Shown: positions 35,473-45,104, counted from the first letter of the stretch. The stretch: DNA of 60,183 nucleotides from Zoogloeaceae bacterium (GCA_031277315.1 JAITMP010000002.1:1-60183); one strand, 5' to 3'. Notes: generated from the sequence alone by a model not told the origin. Made by a program: numbers and translations.

Positions 35473-36900
35473 ATGACGCAGACCCCATCCGGCCCGGATA
35501 ACACCGGCGCCAAGGTTATTCCGATCAAGGAAGCCTCCCTTTACGAGGCGCACAAGAAAATCTACGCCCGCAGCGTCAGCGGCCGGTTCGCCACTTGGCG
35601 CTGGCTTGTGGTCTGGGCGACCCAGATCATTTTCTACGGCCTTTGCTGGCTGGACTGGAACGGCCGGCAGGCCGTGCTGTTCGATCTGGTTGAGCGCAAG
35701 TTCTACATTTTCGGCCTGGTGTTCTGGCCGCAGGATGTGTTCTATCTCACCGTCCTGCTGATCATATCGGCGCTGTCCCTGTTTCTGTTTACCGCCATCG
35801 CCGGACGCCTGTTCTGCGGCTACGCCTGCCCGCAGACGGTTTATACCGAAATGTTCATGTGGGTCGAGAATCTCATCGAGGGGGATCGGCCCATTCGCAT
35901 GAAGCGCGACGCGGCGCCCATGAACGCCGACAAGTTCGCCCGCAAAGCGGCCAAGCATGTGATCTGGGTGGCGATGGCGTTGTGGACCGGCTTTACTTTC
36001 GTCGGCTACTTCACGCCGGTCAAGACGCTGGTCGGCTTGGTGCTCAACTGGCACCTCGGCCCGTGGGAAACCTTCTGGATGTTTTTCTACAGTTTTGCCA
36101 TTTGGGGCAATGCCGGTTTCATGCGTGAGCAGGTGTGCAAATACATGTGCCCCTATGCCCGCTTTCAGGGCGTGATGTTCGATCCCGACACCCTGATCGT
36201 CACCTACGATGCCGCGCGCGGCGAGCCGCGCGGGGCGCGCTCGAAACAGAGCGATCACAAGGCCGCCGGCAAGGGAGATTGCGTCGATTGCAGCATCTGC
36301 GTGCAGGTCTGCCCGACCGGAATCGACATCCGCAAGGGGCTGCAATATGAGTGCATCGGCTGCTCGGCCTGCATCGATGCCTGCGATCAAGTGATGGACA
36401 AGATGCGCTATCCGCGCGGCCTCATACGCTATTCCACCGAGCGCGCTTTGGCCGAGCGCTGGGGCCGCCGGCAGATCATCGCCCACATCCTGCGGCCGCG
36501 CACGCTGGTTTATGGCGCCATTCTCGGCGCGATCGTGATTGCCGCCGGAACCGGGCTGGCGTTGCGGCAGCCGCTCAAGGTCGACGTCATCCGCGACCGC
36601 GCTTCCCTCGCCCGTGAAGTTGAAGGCGGGCTGATCGAGAACGTGTACCGCTTGCAGATCATGAACCTCGCCGAAGAGCCGCGCCGCTTCGCGCTGTCGG
36701 TGAGCGGCCTCGACGGCATCCAGATCGCCACCAATCCGATTGTCGAAATGCCGCCCACCACGACCCGCGCCGTCCCCGTGCGCGTGCGCGTCGAGTCAGG
36801 CGTCGGAAAACGCGGCTCCAATGAAATCCACTTTGAAATTCGCGCCCTCGATCACGACAAGGTTTTCGTGCGCGAGAAAGCCAGCTTCTTCCAGCCATGA
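35473..36900 (+). CDS. ccoG: cbb3 oxidase accessory protein CcoG (polyferredoxin-type)
   Basis: This 475-residue membrane protein has two [4Fe-4S] ferredoxin motifs, CVDCSICVQVCP and CIGCSACIDACD, about five hydrophobic segments, and a C-terminal Ig-like FixG domain (from about residue 375). CcoG is reported to reduce Cu(II) to Cu(I) for cbb3 assembly. Further Cys pairs lie in FCGYACPQT and CKYMCPYARFQG. It overlaps ccoH by 4 bases. Confidence 0.96.
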   Translation: MTQTPSGPDNTGAKVIPIKEASLYEAHKKIYARSVSGRFATWRWLVVWATQIIFYGLCWLDWNGRQAVLFDLVERKFYIFGLVFWPQDVFYLTVLLIISALSLFLFTAIAGRLFCGYACPQTVYTEMFMWVENLIEGDRPIRMKRDAAPMNADKFARKAAKHVIWVAMALWTGFTFVGYFTPVKTLVGLVLNWHLGPWETFWMFFYSFAIWGNAGFMREQVCKYMCPYARFQGVMFDPDTLIVTYDAARGEPRGARSKQSDHKAAGKGDCVDCSICVQVCPTGIDIRKGLQYECIGCSACIDACDQVMDKMRYPRGLIRYSTERALAERWGRRQIIAHILRPRTLVYGAILGAIVIAAGTGLALRQPLKVDVIRDRASLAREVEGGLIENVYRLQIMNLAEEPRRFALSVSGLDGIQIATNPIVEMPPTTTRAVPVRVRVESGVGKRGSNEIHFEIRALDHDKVFVREKASFFQP

Positions 36901-37406
36901 ACCGAGCCTCTTCAGACGACCGCCCCTGGTATCGCTATCCCTGGCCCTGGATACTGATCGCCGGCCCCGCCATTGTCGTGGTGGCGGGCATCGTCACCGC
37001 CTGGATTGCGACGGCCACCAGCGATGGTCTTGTCGCCGACGATTATTACAAGCAGGGTCTGGAGGTAAACCAGATGCTGGCGCGCGACGAAGCCGCCGCG
37101 ACGATGGGGCTGGAAGCCCGGCTGCGCCTGATGGATGGCCGGGTTGAAGTCGACCTCGCCTCACGCGCGGAAGCGCCGCTGCCGGAACGGCTGCGGATCA
37201 AGCTCGTGCATCCAACCCGCAGCGGAGAGGATCGGGAGTTGATCCTCAGCCGCGAGAAAAGCGTTTATGTCGGCGAGATGACCGCTCCCGGGCCGGGCCG
37301 CTGGCGGGTGATGGTTGAAGACGAAGCCGCCACCTGGCGCATCACCGGCAATGTCCGCTTGCCCGATGCCCCGGACGCCCTGCTGAAAGCGAACGGAAAA
37401 CGATAA
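36897..37406 (+). CDS. ccoH: cbb3 oxidase assembly protein CcoH/FixH
   Basis: This 169-residue FixH family protein has one N-terminal helix (WILIAGPAIVVVAGIVTAWIA) and a periplasmic beta-rich domain. DGLVADDYYKQGLEVNQ after the helix is the family signature. It is needed for stable cbb3 assembly. It overlaps ccoG by ATGA and is followed by tRNA-Ser. ccoI and ccoS, often the next genes, are upstream of ccoNOQP here. Confidence 0.93.
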   Translation: MNRASSDDRPWYRYPWPWILIAGPAIVVVAGIVTAWIATATSDGLVADDYYKQGLEVNQMLARDEAAATMGLEARLRLMDGRVEVDLASRAEAPLPERLRIKLVHPTRSGEDRELILSREKSVYVGEMTAPGPGRWRVMVEDEAATWRITGNVRLPDAPDALLKANGKR

Positions 37407-37504
37407 CGGCAGCGTGTAGAATCGCGGCCATACCCGAACCCCGGAATCCGGCTCAACACATAACGGCTTGCCCTGCCGGTGTTTCGTGGCAGCCCCCCAT
37501 AATC

Positions 37505-37592
37505 GGAAGCGTGGCCGAGCGGTTTAAGGCACTGGTCTTGAAAACCAGCGATGGGCAACCATCCGTGAGTTCGAATCTCACCGCTTCCGCCA
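37505..37592 (+). tRNA. tRNA-Ser (anticodon TGA)
   Basis: This 88-nt class II tRNA has acceptor GGAAGCG / CGCTTCC, discriminator G and encoded CCA. The anticodon arm CTGGT-CTTGAAA-ACCAG gives TGA, and a long variable arm (GATGGGCAACCATC) follows. It reads UCA-family serine codons. No repeat of its 3' end was seen nearby, so there is no sign of use as an integration site. Confidence 0.97.
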
Positions 37593-37705
37593 TTCACCAA
37601 TCCAGAAGAACGCGCCTGTCGTTTGATTCCGCGCTTGCGGCTTATTGTTCGTGAATACCCGGAAAAGATGTTTTTGTCATTCTGGAGGGGCTAATGTTTC
37701 AGCCA

Positions 37706-37876
37706 TCAGTTCCTTGCAGGAAGACTCGATTTTCGGTTTACCAACCGGAACTCGATGCGCCGGTTCTTCGCCCGGCCTTCCAGTGTATCGTTGCTGACTA
37801 CCGGGTGATCCGGCCCCGATCCAACGGCGTTGAGAGTTTCGGCGGGAATCCCGTGCCGGACCAGATAGTCGCGGAC
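37706..37876 (-). pseudogene. Relict of an OmpA-family C-terminal domain
   Basis: On the minus strand this stretch encodes VRDYLVRHGIPAETLNAVGSG and then SNDTLEGRAKNRRIEFRL, the last half of an OmpA-like peptidoglycan-binding domain. No signal peptide, barrel or first half of the domain is present; upstream is the end of mltB. The gap between tRNA-Ser and mltB (37593-37917) holds nothing else that I recognise. It is most likely the decayed end of a deleted gene. Confidence 0.7.
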
Positions 37877-37917
37877 AGTTCCGGCGTGCGCCACGAAGGC
37901 AGCCGCGCTTGATACTG

Positions 37918-38916
37918 TCAAGGACGAGCTTCTCTTTCCAGTCTGAGTTCCTGCGCGAGGGTGAATACTGCCATTGCATAGAAGCTGGAGCGGTTGTAGC
38001 GCGTGATGACGTAGAAATTGCGGTAGCCCAGCCAGTATTCCGTCGCTTCGTTTGGCGTTGTCAGATCAATGAGCGCACAGGGCAGTTGCGGCGCGTCGGC
38101 GGGGGCGGCGACGCCATAGGCGGCCATCTCTGCGGGGGTCAGCTTGGGCAGGATGCCGGCGGCGACGAGTTCGCTGGCGCGTTCACTTTCGACGCTGACC
38201 GGCACGGCGACCGGAGCGCCGGTTTCCCAGCCGTGTTCGAGGAGGAAATTGGCGACGCTGCCGATGGCGTCGGCGTTGCTTGATCCGAGTTCGACGCGGC
38301 CATTGCCGTCGAAATCCACGCCCCAGTTGCGCATGCTGCTGGGCAGGAATTGCGGCAATCCCTGCGCGCCGGCATAAGAGCCGGTGTAGCTGAGCGGATC
38401 GCGTTTCGATTCCCGCGCGAGCAATAGCAGCGCCTCCAGTTCCCGGCGGAACAGTTCGGCGCGGGGCGGATAATCGAAAGCAAGCGTGGCAAGCGTCGCG
38501 AGTGTCGGAAATTTTCCCGTGTTGCGGCCATAGAGGGTTTCGATTCCGATGATCGCGACGATGATTTCTTCCGGTATGCCGTAGGCGTCACGCGCCGCTT
38601 CGAGCCAGCGCCGGTTGGCTTCCCAGAAACGCAGCCCGTCTTCGATGCGGGAGGGTTCGATGAAACGCGCGCGGTACGCCTGCCATGAGCGCTGCGACGG
38701 ATTCTTGGGCGGCATGATGGCCTGTATCGCTTTGGGCTGCGGCTGCGCCTTGCCGAATAGCTGTTCGAGTTGAGCCGGATCGAAATCATGCCGCTCGCGC
38801 ATCTCCTCGATAAAGTTCTGAACATCTTCGCGCCCGGCGAAGCCATCCGCGCGCGCCGCGCCGCTCATCGAGACGAGGACGCAAAAAAGAAAAGCGGCGG
38901 ACAGGGAGGCGTTCAT
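37918..38916 (-). CDS. mltB: Membrane-bound/periplasmic lytic murein transglycosylase B
   Basis: This 332-residue enzyme cleaves peptidoglycan glycan strands to 1,6-anhydro-muropeptides. The catalytic glutamate is E126 in AIIGIETLYGRNTG, and the family segments YAGAQGLPQFLPSSM and WGVDFDGNGRVEL are present. The N-terminus is a signal peptide (likely cut after ARA); I do not see a convincing lipobox, so it may be soluble rather than a lipoprotein. It overlaps the transglutaminase gene start-to-stop by 4 bases. Confidence 0.95.
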   Translation of the reverse strand: MNASLSAAFLFCVLVSMSGAARADGFAGREDVQNFIEEMRERHDFDPAQLEQLFGKAQPQPKAIQAIMPPKNPSQRSWQAYRARFIEPSRIEDGLRFWEANRRWLEAARDAYGIPEEIIVAIIGIETLYGRNTGKFPTLATLATLAFDYPPRAELFRRELEALLLLARESKRDPLSYTGSYAGAQGLPQFLPSSMRNWGVDFDGNGRVELGSSNADAIGSVANFLLEHGWETGAPVAVPVSVESERASELVAAGILPKLTPAEMAAYGVAAPADAPQLPCALIDLTTPNEATEYWLGYRNFYVITRYNRSSFYAMAVFTLAQELRLEREARP

Positions 38917-40922
38917 CTTTGGCGGGCGATTTTCAATCCGGCAATCAGCCGGCGCAATTCATCCAGGGGTTTTTGCCCGTCCAGTTTGCCGTAGCGCAAA
39001 CCGATGTAGAGCGAGGCGATGTCGGCCATCGGCCGCGCCAGTTCCGGGCGGGCCTGCGTAACACGGATGGCATAGTCCGCCGGCCCTTCCCAATCCTGAC
39101 GCGCAAGGCCGGCGCGCTTCAGCCGCCGGCTCAAGCGGTTCCAGGCCCGCAGCACTGGCGTCAACCGCGCCCGCTTGTGCAGCGCCCAGAACGTTAGCCC
39201 GAGCAGTAGCAGCCCGCACAAGACGGCCATTGCCGTTGTCATACTTTTCCAGTTCGGCTGGCGCATGCCGAGGCGGGAGAGTGTTTCGCGCTGACGCAAA
39301 GTGTCGTAGCCGAGCACCCATTGATTCCAGCCGTTGGTGACGGCGTCCCAGCGGAAATACATCGCTCGCAACCAATCCAGATCGGCCCCGATCATGAACG
39401 GCAGCGGCTCGCCTTCCGCCAAGGCGGAGGCGATGCCTGCTTCGATGCGGCTCGGGGCGACGGCCGCCGTCGGGTCGACGCGAACCCAGCCCCGTTCCGC
39501 CAGCCAGACTTCCGCCCAGGCGTGAGCGTCGGACTGGCGCACGATCAGGTAACCGTCCACCGGGTTGCGTTCGCCGCCCTGATAGCCGGTGACGACGCGC
39601 GCCGGAATGCCCGCCGTGCGCATGGCGAAGACGAACGCCGAAGCGTAGTGCTCGCAGAAACCGCGCCGGGTTTCGAACAGAAACTGGTCGACGCTGTGCC
39701 TCCCGTCGAGCAGCGGCGGCGTCAGCGTGTAGAAAAAACTTTCCCGCCGGAAATAATCCAGCATGCGGTGGACGATGGCCTCATCCGCATTCGCGCCTGC
39801 GTCCGCGCCTGTGTTCAGTTCGCGCCGCCAGTTTTCAAGCAGCGCCCGGGTGCGCGGATTGTTGCCGGGCCGCAGCGCAAGGTCGGTGCGCGGGGCCGGC
39901 GCCGCGCCGGTCTGCGGGAGCGCATTCAGCCGGGATTGCATGTCGTAACGAATGCGGCTGCGGATCGGCTGTTTCGAGAGCACCTGATAATCGTTCGAGA
40001 TGATGGCGTCGGCGGGCGCAGTGAGCGGCATTTCGAGGGCGAACAGCCAGTGCCGGTTATGCGGTTCGAGTGTCACCGTATAGCGGACGCTATCAGTTAG
40101 CGTCATCTCCTGCGGGTCCTGCGGGCGGCGGATTGGGCGCTGAAAGCCGGCGCGCCAGGCGCGGCCATCGAACTGGCGCAACACCGGCCCGCGCCAATAC
40201 AGCGAATGTCTGGGCGGAATGTCGCCTTCAAAACGAACGCGGAAAGCCACGGCGCCGGACAAGCTCAGGTTGCTGATCGAACCCGGCTCCATGACATCGG
40301 AAAGTCCGCTCATGCCGCTGTAAGCGTCTCTCGGCATGCCCCACAGCGGCCCCTGCACGCGCGGAAAGAGAAGGAACAGGATCAGCATGAACGGCGCCGC
40401 CTGCGCCAGCATCAGCGCGGAGAGGCGCAGCCGGGCGGCGACGGATTGCCGCGTCTGCGCGAGGCTGCTCAGCGCGGCGGTGACCACCACCAGCGCCAGC
40501 ACGGTGAAGCCGGCCAGCCCCAGCCCTTGCGCTTCCATGAAATGAGTGAACAGCAAAAAGTAACTCAGGAAGACGACCACCAGCCCGTCCCGCGCTTGCC
40601 GCATCTCCAGCAGCTTCAGCCACAGAAACAGGATCAGCAGCGCGACGCCCGGATCCTTGCCGAAGAAATGCCGGAAGCTCAAAAACACGCCCACGCAGCC
40701 GGCCAGCGCCAGCGCGTTCAGCAGCCAGCGCGGCGGCGCGGCGGCGTGCCGCCACCAAAGCACGGCGCGCCAGAGCAGCGCGATGCCGACGGACGCCGCA
40801 AGCCAGCCCGGCACATACGCGATGCCCGGCGCCACGGTCAGCGGCGCGGAGGCGATCAGCCAAGCCTGCTGACTGCGGGTCAGCGGGTGTGCGGGAGGCG
40901 ATTTTTTGTGCTTAGCGGCCAT
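38913..40922 (-). CDS. TgpA-type membrane transglutaminase-like protein
   Basis: This 669-residue protein has about six N-terminal helices (DUF3488 region, residues about 20-195), a periplasmic transglutaminase core and a last helix near 575-595, then a DUF4129-like tail. The cysteine-protease-like triad is visible: Cys in RRGFCEHYAS, His in SDAHAWAEVW, Asp in VRVDPTAAV. P. aeruginosa TgpA is essential, but the substrate of the family is not established. It forms a set with the upstream DUF58 protein (11-base overlap) and moxR, a common trio. Confidence 0.92.
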   Translation of the reverse strand: MAAKHKKSPPAHPLTRSQQAWLIASAPLTVAPGIAYVPGWLAASVGIALLWRAVLWWRHAAAPPRWLLNALALAGCVGVFLSFRHFFGKDPGVALLILFLWLKLLEMRQARDGLVVVFLSYFLLFTHFMEAQGLGLAGFTVLALVVVTAALSSLAQTRQSVAARLRLSALMLAQAAPFMLILFLLFPRVQGPLWGMPRDAYSGMSGLSDVMEPGSISNLSLSGAVAFRVRFEGDIPPRHSLYWRGPVLRQFDGRAWRAGFQRPIRRPQDPQEMTLTDSVRYTVTLEPHNRHWLFALEMPLTAPADAIISNDYQVLSKQPIRSRIRYDMQSRLNALPQTGAAPAPRTDLALRPGNNPRTRALLENWRRELNTGADAGANADEAIVHRMLDYFRRESFFYTLTPPLLDGRHSVDQFLFETRRGFCEHYASAFVFAMRTAGIPARVVTGYQGGERNPVDGYLIVRQSDAHAWAEVWLAERGWVRVDPTAAVAPSRIEAGIASALAEGEPLPFMIGADLDWLRAMYFRWDAVTNGWNQWVLGYDTLRQRETLSRLGMRQPNWKSMTTAMAVLCGLLLLGLTFWALHKRARLTPVLRAWNRLSRRLKRAGLARQDWEGPADYAIRVTQARPELARPMADIASLYIGLRYGKLDGQKPLDELRRLIAGLKIARQR

Positions 40923-41859
40923 GCAAAGCCAATGCTTCGAGGCAATCCTCGAACTGGCGCGGGCTGTGGTCTGGCGGCAGCGTTTTGCCCGGCAGCTTGA
41001 GGCCGTACGCCAAGCCCTCGGCGTGCGCGTCGAGCAGCCAGCGCGTCAGGCGCGACAGACCGGCTTCGACGCCGAGCGCCGCCGGCAGCGCATCCCAATC
41101 GAGCCAGACCTGCGCCGTGTTGGCGCCGGTGAATTGCTTGACGAGCAGCGGTTGCTCGCGCGCCACCGCTTTCCAGGCGACATGGTGCGGCGAATCGGCG
41201 GGCCGGTGCGCGCGCAGCCCGGAAAAATCCTCGTTGCCGGCGCCGCTGCGCGATCCGCCCGAATCGCCGCTCGCCGAGAGCGGCAGCGGCGGCGGCGCGG
41301 TTTCCGGCCGCGGATAAACCAGTCCGCGCATGTCCGGTTCGACATAACTCCAGGCGCGGATGAGACACAGCGGATAACGGGTTTCCAGCGTCAGGCGCCC
41401 GGGGCGGAGCCAGCCGCGCTCGCGGGCCGGCAACGGCAACGGAACCAGCGTCACCGCGTCGGGCGGTAAATCAGTCGACACCGTTTCGCCGTCAACGAAA
41501 TGCAAACGCAAGGCATGACGCGCCTGCTTGCCGGGATTGCGCAACTGAATGTCGAAATGCGCCGTCTCGCCGGCAAACACCGGCTCGACGCGGCCGGGAG
41601 AAATTTCGATCCGCGCCAGATTGCGGAAAGTATGGAATATCGTTACCAGCCCCAGCCCGGCGAGCAGAAAAACCAGCGCGTAGCCCAAACTCAGGTTGTA
41701 GTTGATGGCGCCGATCAGCATCACTCCGAGCGACACGGCATAAGCCAGGCCGGCGCGGGTCGGCAGCACATAAACGCGGCGCTGGCCAAGCACGATCGGC
41801 GCCGCCTCCGGCCCGTGCAAACGGAATAACCAGCGTTTGAATGCGGAGACGGCTTGCAT
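40912..41859 (-). CDS. DUF58 domain-containing membrane protein
   Basis: This 315-residue protein has two adjacent N-terminal helices (about 36-75), an Ig-like middle region and the conserved C-terminal part AGNEDFSGLRAHRPADSPHHVAWKAVAREQPLLVKQF, the signature of DUF58. Family members are encoded with MoxR ATPases and are thought to work with them in protein or complex maturation. The exact role is unknown. A 130-base spacer with a decayed dispersed repeat separates it from moxR. Confidence 0.92.
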   Translation of the reverse strand: MQAVSAFKRWLFRLHGPEAAPIVLGQRRVYVLPTRAGLAYAVSLGVMLIGAINYNLSLGYALVFLLAGLGLVTIFHTFRNLARIEISPGRVEPVFAGETAHFDIQLRNPGKQARHALRLHFVDGETVSTDLPPDAVTLVPLPLPARERGWLRPGRLTLETRYPLCLIRAWSYVEPDMRGLVYPRPETAPPPLPLSASGDSGGSRSGAGNEDFSGLRAHRPADSPHHVAWKAVAREQPLLVKQFTGANTAQVWLDWDALPAALGVEAGLSRLTRWLLDAHAEGLAYGLKLPGKTLPPDHSPRQFEDCLEALALHGR

Positions 41860-41901
41860 GGGGATGCCGAATAATTAACCGGTGCGCTTTAGCAAGGCGG
41901 G

Positions 41902-41975
41902 CCGGGATGGCGTGGAACGGAATCCCGGCATTGGCCGTTCAAAGCTGGAATTTCATTTCGTTTCATCCTGGTCTT
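41902..41975. repeat. Decayed copy of the GTAGGCTGGG repeat
   Basis: GCTGGAATTTCATTTCGTTT and the following bases align with GCTGGGATTCCGTTTCACTT in the 59810-59888 copy, differing mainly by transitions. The left half (CCGGGATGGCGTGGAACGG) matches the other module. It lies between moxR and the DUF58 gene. Confidence 0.55.
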
Positions 41976-41989
41976 GCCGATTGAATAGC

Positions 41990-42913
41990 CTAAGGAATCG
42001 GCACCGCCCCGATCAGCGCCGTGGCGATGTCGGCGGCAGTTTGCGCGCCGGGCGCGCTGTTGGCGGGATGCAGCCGGTGTCCGGCGACCGCCGGCAGCAC
42101 GGCCTGGATGTCTTCCGGCAGCACCAGATCGCGGTGGTCGATCAGCGCCCAGGCGCGGGCGGCGCGCAGCAGGGCCAGCCCGGCGCGGGGGCTGAGTCCG
42201 GTTTTGAAATCGGGCGCGCGCCGGGTGTGTTCGACGAGCGCCTGCACGTAGGCGATGAGGGCGTCCGAGACGTGCACGTTTTGCAGTGACCGCTGCAATT
42301 CGATGAGGTTCTCCGGCGTCATGCAGGGGCCGAGGTCGGCGACCAGCTCGCGCCGGTCGGCGCCGCCGAGCAGGGCGCGTTCGGCTTCGGGGTCGGGATA
42401 GCCGATCTCGATGCGCATCAGAAAGCGGTCGAGTTGCGATTCGGGCAGGGGAAAGGTGCCGATCTGGTGCGAGGGGTTTTGCGTGGCGATGACGAAGAAC
42501 GGCCGCGGCAGAAGATGCGTTTCGCCTTCGCAGGTGACCTGGTGTTCTTCCATCGCTTCGAGCAAGGCGCTTTGCGTTCTGGGCGTGGCGCGGTTGATTT
42601 CGTCGACCAGCACGAGCTGGGCGAAAATCGGGCCGGGATGAAACTGGAAGGTGCTGCGTTCGCGGTCGTAGATGGAGACGCCGAGGATGTCCGCCGGCAG
42701 CATGTCGGCGGTGCACTGGATGCGGTGGAAATCCAGCCCGAGCGATTTGGCCAGCACATGGGCGAGGATGGTTTTGCCGACGCCGGGCAGGTCTTCGATG
42801 AGCAGGTGGCCGCGGGCGAGCAGGCAGGCGAGGGCGAGGCGAATTTGCCGTTCCTTGCCGAGCACGACGCGGGCGGCCTGGCGAACGGTTTGATCCATGA
42901 GGGAGTCGGACAT
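41990..42913 (-). CDS. MoxR family AAA+ ATPase
   Basis: This 307-residue AAA+ protein has Walker A DLPGVGKT (41-48), Walker B LVLVDEINRA, sensor 1 FVIATQNP and the MoxR-typical GLSPRAGLALLRAARAWA. MoxR ATPases act as chaperone-like partners of vWA and DUF58 proteins. I choose the ATG at 42913 (MSDSLMDQTVRQ); a longer in-frame start at 43075 adds a low-complexity leader from repeat DNA, and ATG 42898 is also possible. It is first in a moxR-DUF58-transglutaminase-mltB series. Confidence 0.93.
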   Translation of the reverse strand: MSDSLMDQTVRQAARVVLGKERQIRLALACLLARGHLLIEDLPGVGKTILAHVLAKSLGLDFHRIQCTADMLPADILGVSIYDRERSTFQFHPGPIFAQLVLVDEINRATPRTQSALLEAMEEHQVTCEGETHLLPRPFFVIATQNPSHQIGTFPLPESQLDRFLMRIEIGYPDPEAERALLGGADRRELVADLGPCMTPENLIELQRSLQNVHVSDALIAYVQALVEHTRRAPDFKTGLSPRAGLALLRAARAWALIDHRDLVLPEDIQAVLPAVAGHRLHPANSAPGAQTAADIATALIGAVPIP

Positions 42914-42996
42914 GAGACTTGAGGCGGATACGGTAATCGGTGGATAATGGCGGACGAAACGGGCAAGTAAAAGCAAGTAGCGGAGAGCGAAGTAAA

Positions 42997-43033
42997 GAAT
43001 GCCTTTGAAAGAATGCCTTTGGGAATGCCTTTG
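42997..43033. repeat. Three direct copies of GAATGCCTTTG
   Basis: The 11-mer occurs at 42997, 43011 and 43023, spaced 14 and 12 bases, in the divergent promoter region between moxR and the deacetylase-family gene. It may be slippage or a set of binding sites. Confidence 0.7.
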
Positions 43034-43122
43034 GCGATTTTGATAAGATTGTATCCCGAATCCAAAAACAGACATCCCGCGCCATCCGGTTATCTTCTGT
43101 CCGGCGTCGGCGGGGGCCGCAC

Positions 43123-44046
43123 ATGACGACTGCTTTCATCACTCACCGCGACTGCTGGCTCCACGACATGGGAGCGCACCACCCGGAATGCCCGGAGCGG
43201 CTGTCCGCCATCAGCGACCGGCTGATCGCAGCGGGGCTGGATCTGTATCTTTCCTTTTACGATGCGCCGCTCGCCACGCTGGAGCAGATCGCCCGCGTTC
43301 ATCCGGCCGACTATATCCGCGCCATTGCCGACAGTTCGCCCGAGAGCGGCATCGTGCACCTGGATCCCGACACGGCGATGAGTCCCGGCACCTGGCAGGC
43401 GGCGCTGCGTTCGGCGGGCGCCGGCGTGCTGGCGACCGATCTGGTGATGGCGGGCGAGGTCGAAAATGCCTTTTGCAGCGTCCGTCCGCCCGGCCACCAC
43501 GCCGAACGCGCCAAGGCGATGGGATTCTGCTTCCTCAACAATATCGCCATTGCCGTCTCCCATGCGCTGGCGGCGCACGGCTTGCAGCGGGTGGCGGTGG
43601 TGGACTTCGATGTCCATCACGGCAACGGCACTGAAAACATCTTCGCCAACGATCCGCGCGTGCTGATGGTCGGCACATTCCAGCATCCTTTTTATCCCTA
43701 TTGCGGTGCCGACGCGCCGGCGCAAAACATGGTCAATGTGCCGGTGCCGGCGGGCACCCGCAGCGACGGCTTCCGTCAGGCGGTGAGCGATGTCTGGCTG
43801 CCGGCGCTGGAGCGTTTTGCCCCGGAAGCGGTGTTCATTTCCGCCGGCTTCGACGCCCACTATGAGGACGACATGGCTTCGCTGGGGCTGGTGGAAGCCG
43901 ACTATGCCTGGGTCACGCAGCAGATCAAGGCCGCCGCCGCCACGTCCGCCGGAGGACGCATCGTTTCGATGCTGGAAGGCGGCTACGCGCTGTCCGCCCT
44001 GGCCAGAAGCGTGACGGTGCATATCAAGGCGCTGGCGGATTTGTAA
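43123..44046 (+). CDS. Histone deacetylase family hydrolase
   Basis: This 307-residue zinc hydrolase of the HDAC/acetoin-utilisation/acetylpolyamine amidohydrolase superfamily has RPPGHHAERAKAMGFCFLNN (catalytic His pair), the metal ligands in DFDVHHGNGT and GFDAH, and the N-terminal HHPECPERL motif. Bacterial members deacetylate polyamines, acetyl-lysine or unknown substrates; which applies here cannot be told. The ATG at 43123 is used. It is divergent from moxR. Confidence 0.93.
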   Translation: MTTAFITHRDCWLHDMGAHHPECPERLSAISDRLIAAGLDLYLSFYDAPLATLEQIARVHPADYIRAIADSSPESGIVHLDPDTAMSPGTWQAALRSAGAGVLATDLVMAGEVENAFCSVRPPGHHAERAKAMGFCFLNNIAIAVSHALAAHGLQRVAVVDFDVHHGNGTENIFANDPRVLMVGTFQHPFYPYCGADAPAQNMVNVPVPAGTRSDGFRQAVSDVWLPALERFAPEAVFISAGFDAHYEDDMASLGLVEADYAWVTQQIKAAAATSAGGRIVSMLEGGYALSALARSVTVHIKALADL

Positions 44047-44068
44047 GACTGCGTGACAGCGGGGAACC

Positions 44069-44136
44069 GGCCCGCCCGGGGCGTGTCAATCGACTGCCGG
44101 CGGCGCGACCGGACGGGACTGTCGGCGGGCCATTTT
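44069..44136 (+). terminator. Possible terminator upstream of dapA
   Basis: GGCCCGCC (44069-44076) pairs with GGCGGGCC (44124-44131), followed by ATTTTTA. The loop is long (47 bases) with internal GC-rich pairing, so this is a moderate prediction. Confidence 0.4.
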
Positions 44137-44197
44137 TATCCTGCGGCCCGATTCATCGAGTAAAATTCCGAACCTTTTGACCAGATACCATTTCGCC

Positions 44198-45076
44198 ATG
44201 ATTCAGGGATCAATCGTCGCCATCGTAACCCCCATGCACGAGGACGGCAGGCTGGATTACCCGCGCCTGAAGTCGCTGGTGGATTTCCACGCGGCGGAAG
44301 GCACCGACGGCATCGTCATCGTCGGCACGACGGGCGAATCGCCGACCGTCGATGTCGAGGAGCATTGCGAACTGATCCGGGCCACCGTCGAATACGCCGC
44401 CGGACGCCTGCCGGTGATTGCCGGCACGGGCGCCAATTCGACGACGGAGGCCATCGAGCTGGCCGGATTCGCCAAAAAAGCGGGCGCGGCCGCGCATCTG
44501 TCGGTGGTGCCGTATTACAACAAGCCGACGCAGGAAGGCATCTACCGGCATTACAAGGCCATCGCCGAGGCGGTCAATTTGCCGATGATCCTCTACAACG
44601 TGCCCGGCCGCACCGTCGCCGACATGAGCAACGACACGACGCTGCGCTTGGCCTACGTGCCGGGCATCATCGGTATCAAGGACGCGACGGGGAATCTGGA
44701 GCGCGGCACCGATCTCATCAAGCGGGCGCCGCAAGGGTTCGCGCTCTACAGCGGCGACGACGCCAGCGCCCTTGCCTTCATCCTGCTCGGCGGCCACGGC
44801 ACGATTTCCGTCACCGCCAACGTGGCGCCGCGCCTGATGCACGAAATGTGCGCCGCCGCCCTTGCCGGCAACGTGGCGAAGGCGCGCGAGATCAACAACC
44901 GCCTGCTGGGGCTGCATCGCCATCTGTTCATCGAAGCCAACCCGATTCCCGTCAAATGGGCTGTCAGCCGCATGGGCCTGATGGGGCCGGGCATCCGCCT
45001 GCCGATGACGCCCCTGTCGCCCGAACACCACGATCAGGTGCTGCGGGCGATGCGCGAAGCCGACGCCATTATTTAA
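44198..45076 (+). CDS. dapA: 4-hydroxy-tetrahydrodipicolinate synthase
   Basis: DapA condenses pyruvate and aspartate semialdehyde, the first step of lysine and diaminopimelate synthesis. Catalytic K161 (GIKDATGN), Y133 (LYNVPGRT) and the T44-T45 pair (GTTGES) are all present in a 292-residue TIM barrel. I choose the ATG at 44198 ([13 protein letters not shown]), the normal DapA start, over an upstream TTG. A TAAAAT element at 44161-44166 may be its -10. bamC follows, the usual order in proteobacteria. Confidence 0.98.
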   Translation: MIQGSIVAIVTPMHEDGRLDYPRLKSLVDFHAAEGTDGIVIVGTTGESPTVDVEEHCELIRATVEYAAGRLPVIAGTGANSTTEAIELAGFAKKAGAAAHLSVVPYYNKPTQEGIYRHYKAIAEAVNLPMILYNVPGRTVADMSNDTTLRLAYVPGIIGIKDATGNLERGTDLIKRAPQGFALYSGDDASALAFILLGGHGTISVTANVAPRLMHEMCAAALAGNVAKAREINNRLLGLHRHLFIEANPIPVKWAVSRMGLMGPGIRLPMTPLSPEHHDQVLRAMREADAII

Positions 45077-45104
45077 AAGACTGATTTCCCCGAGAGGCCG
45101 GAAC

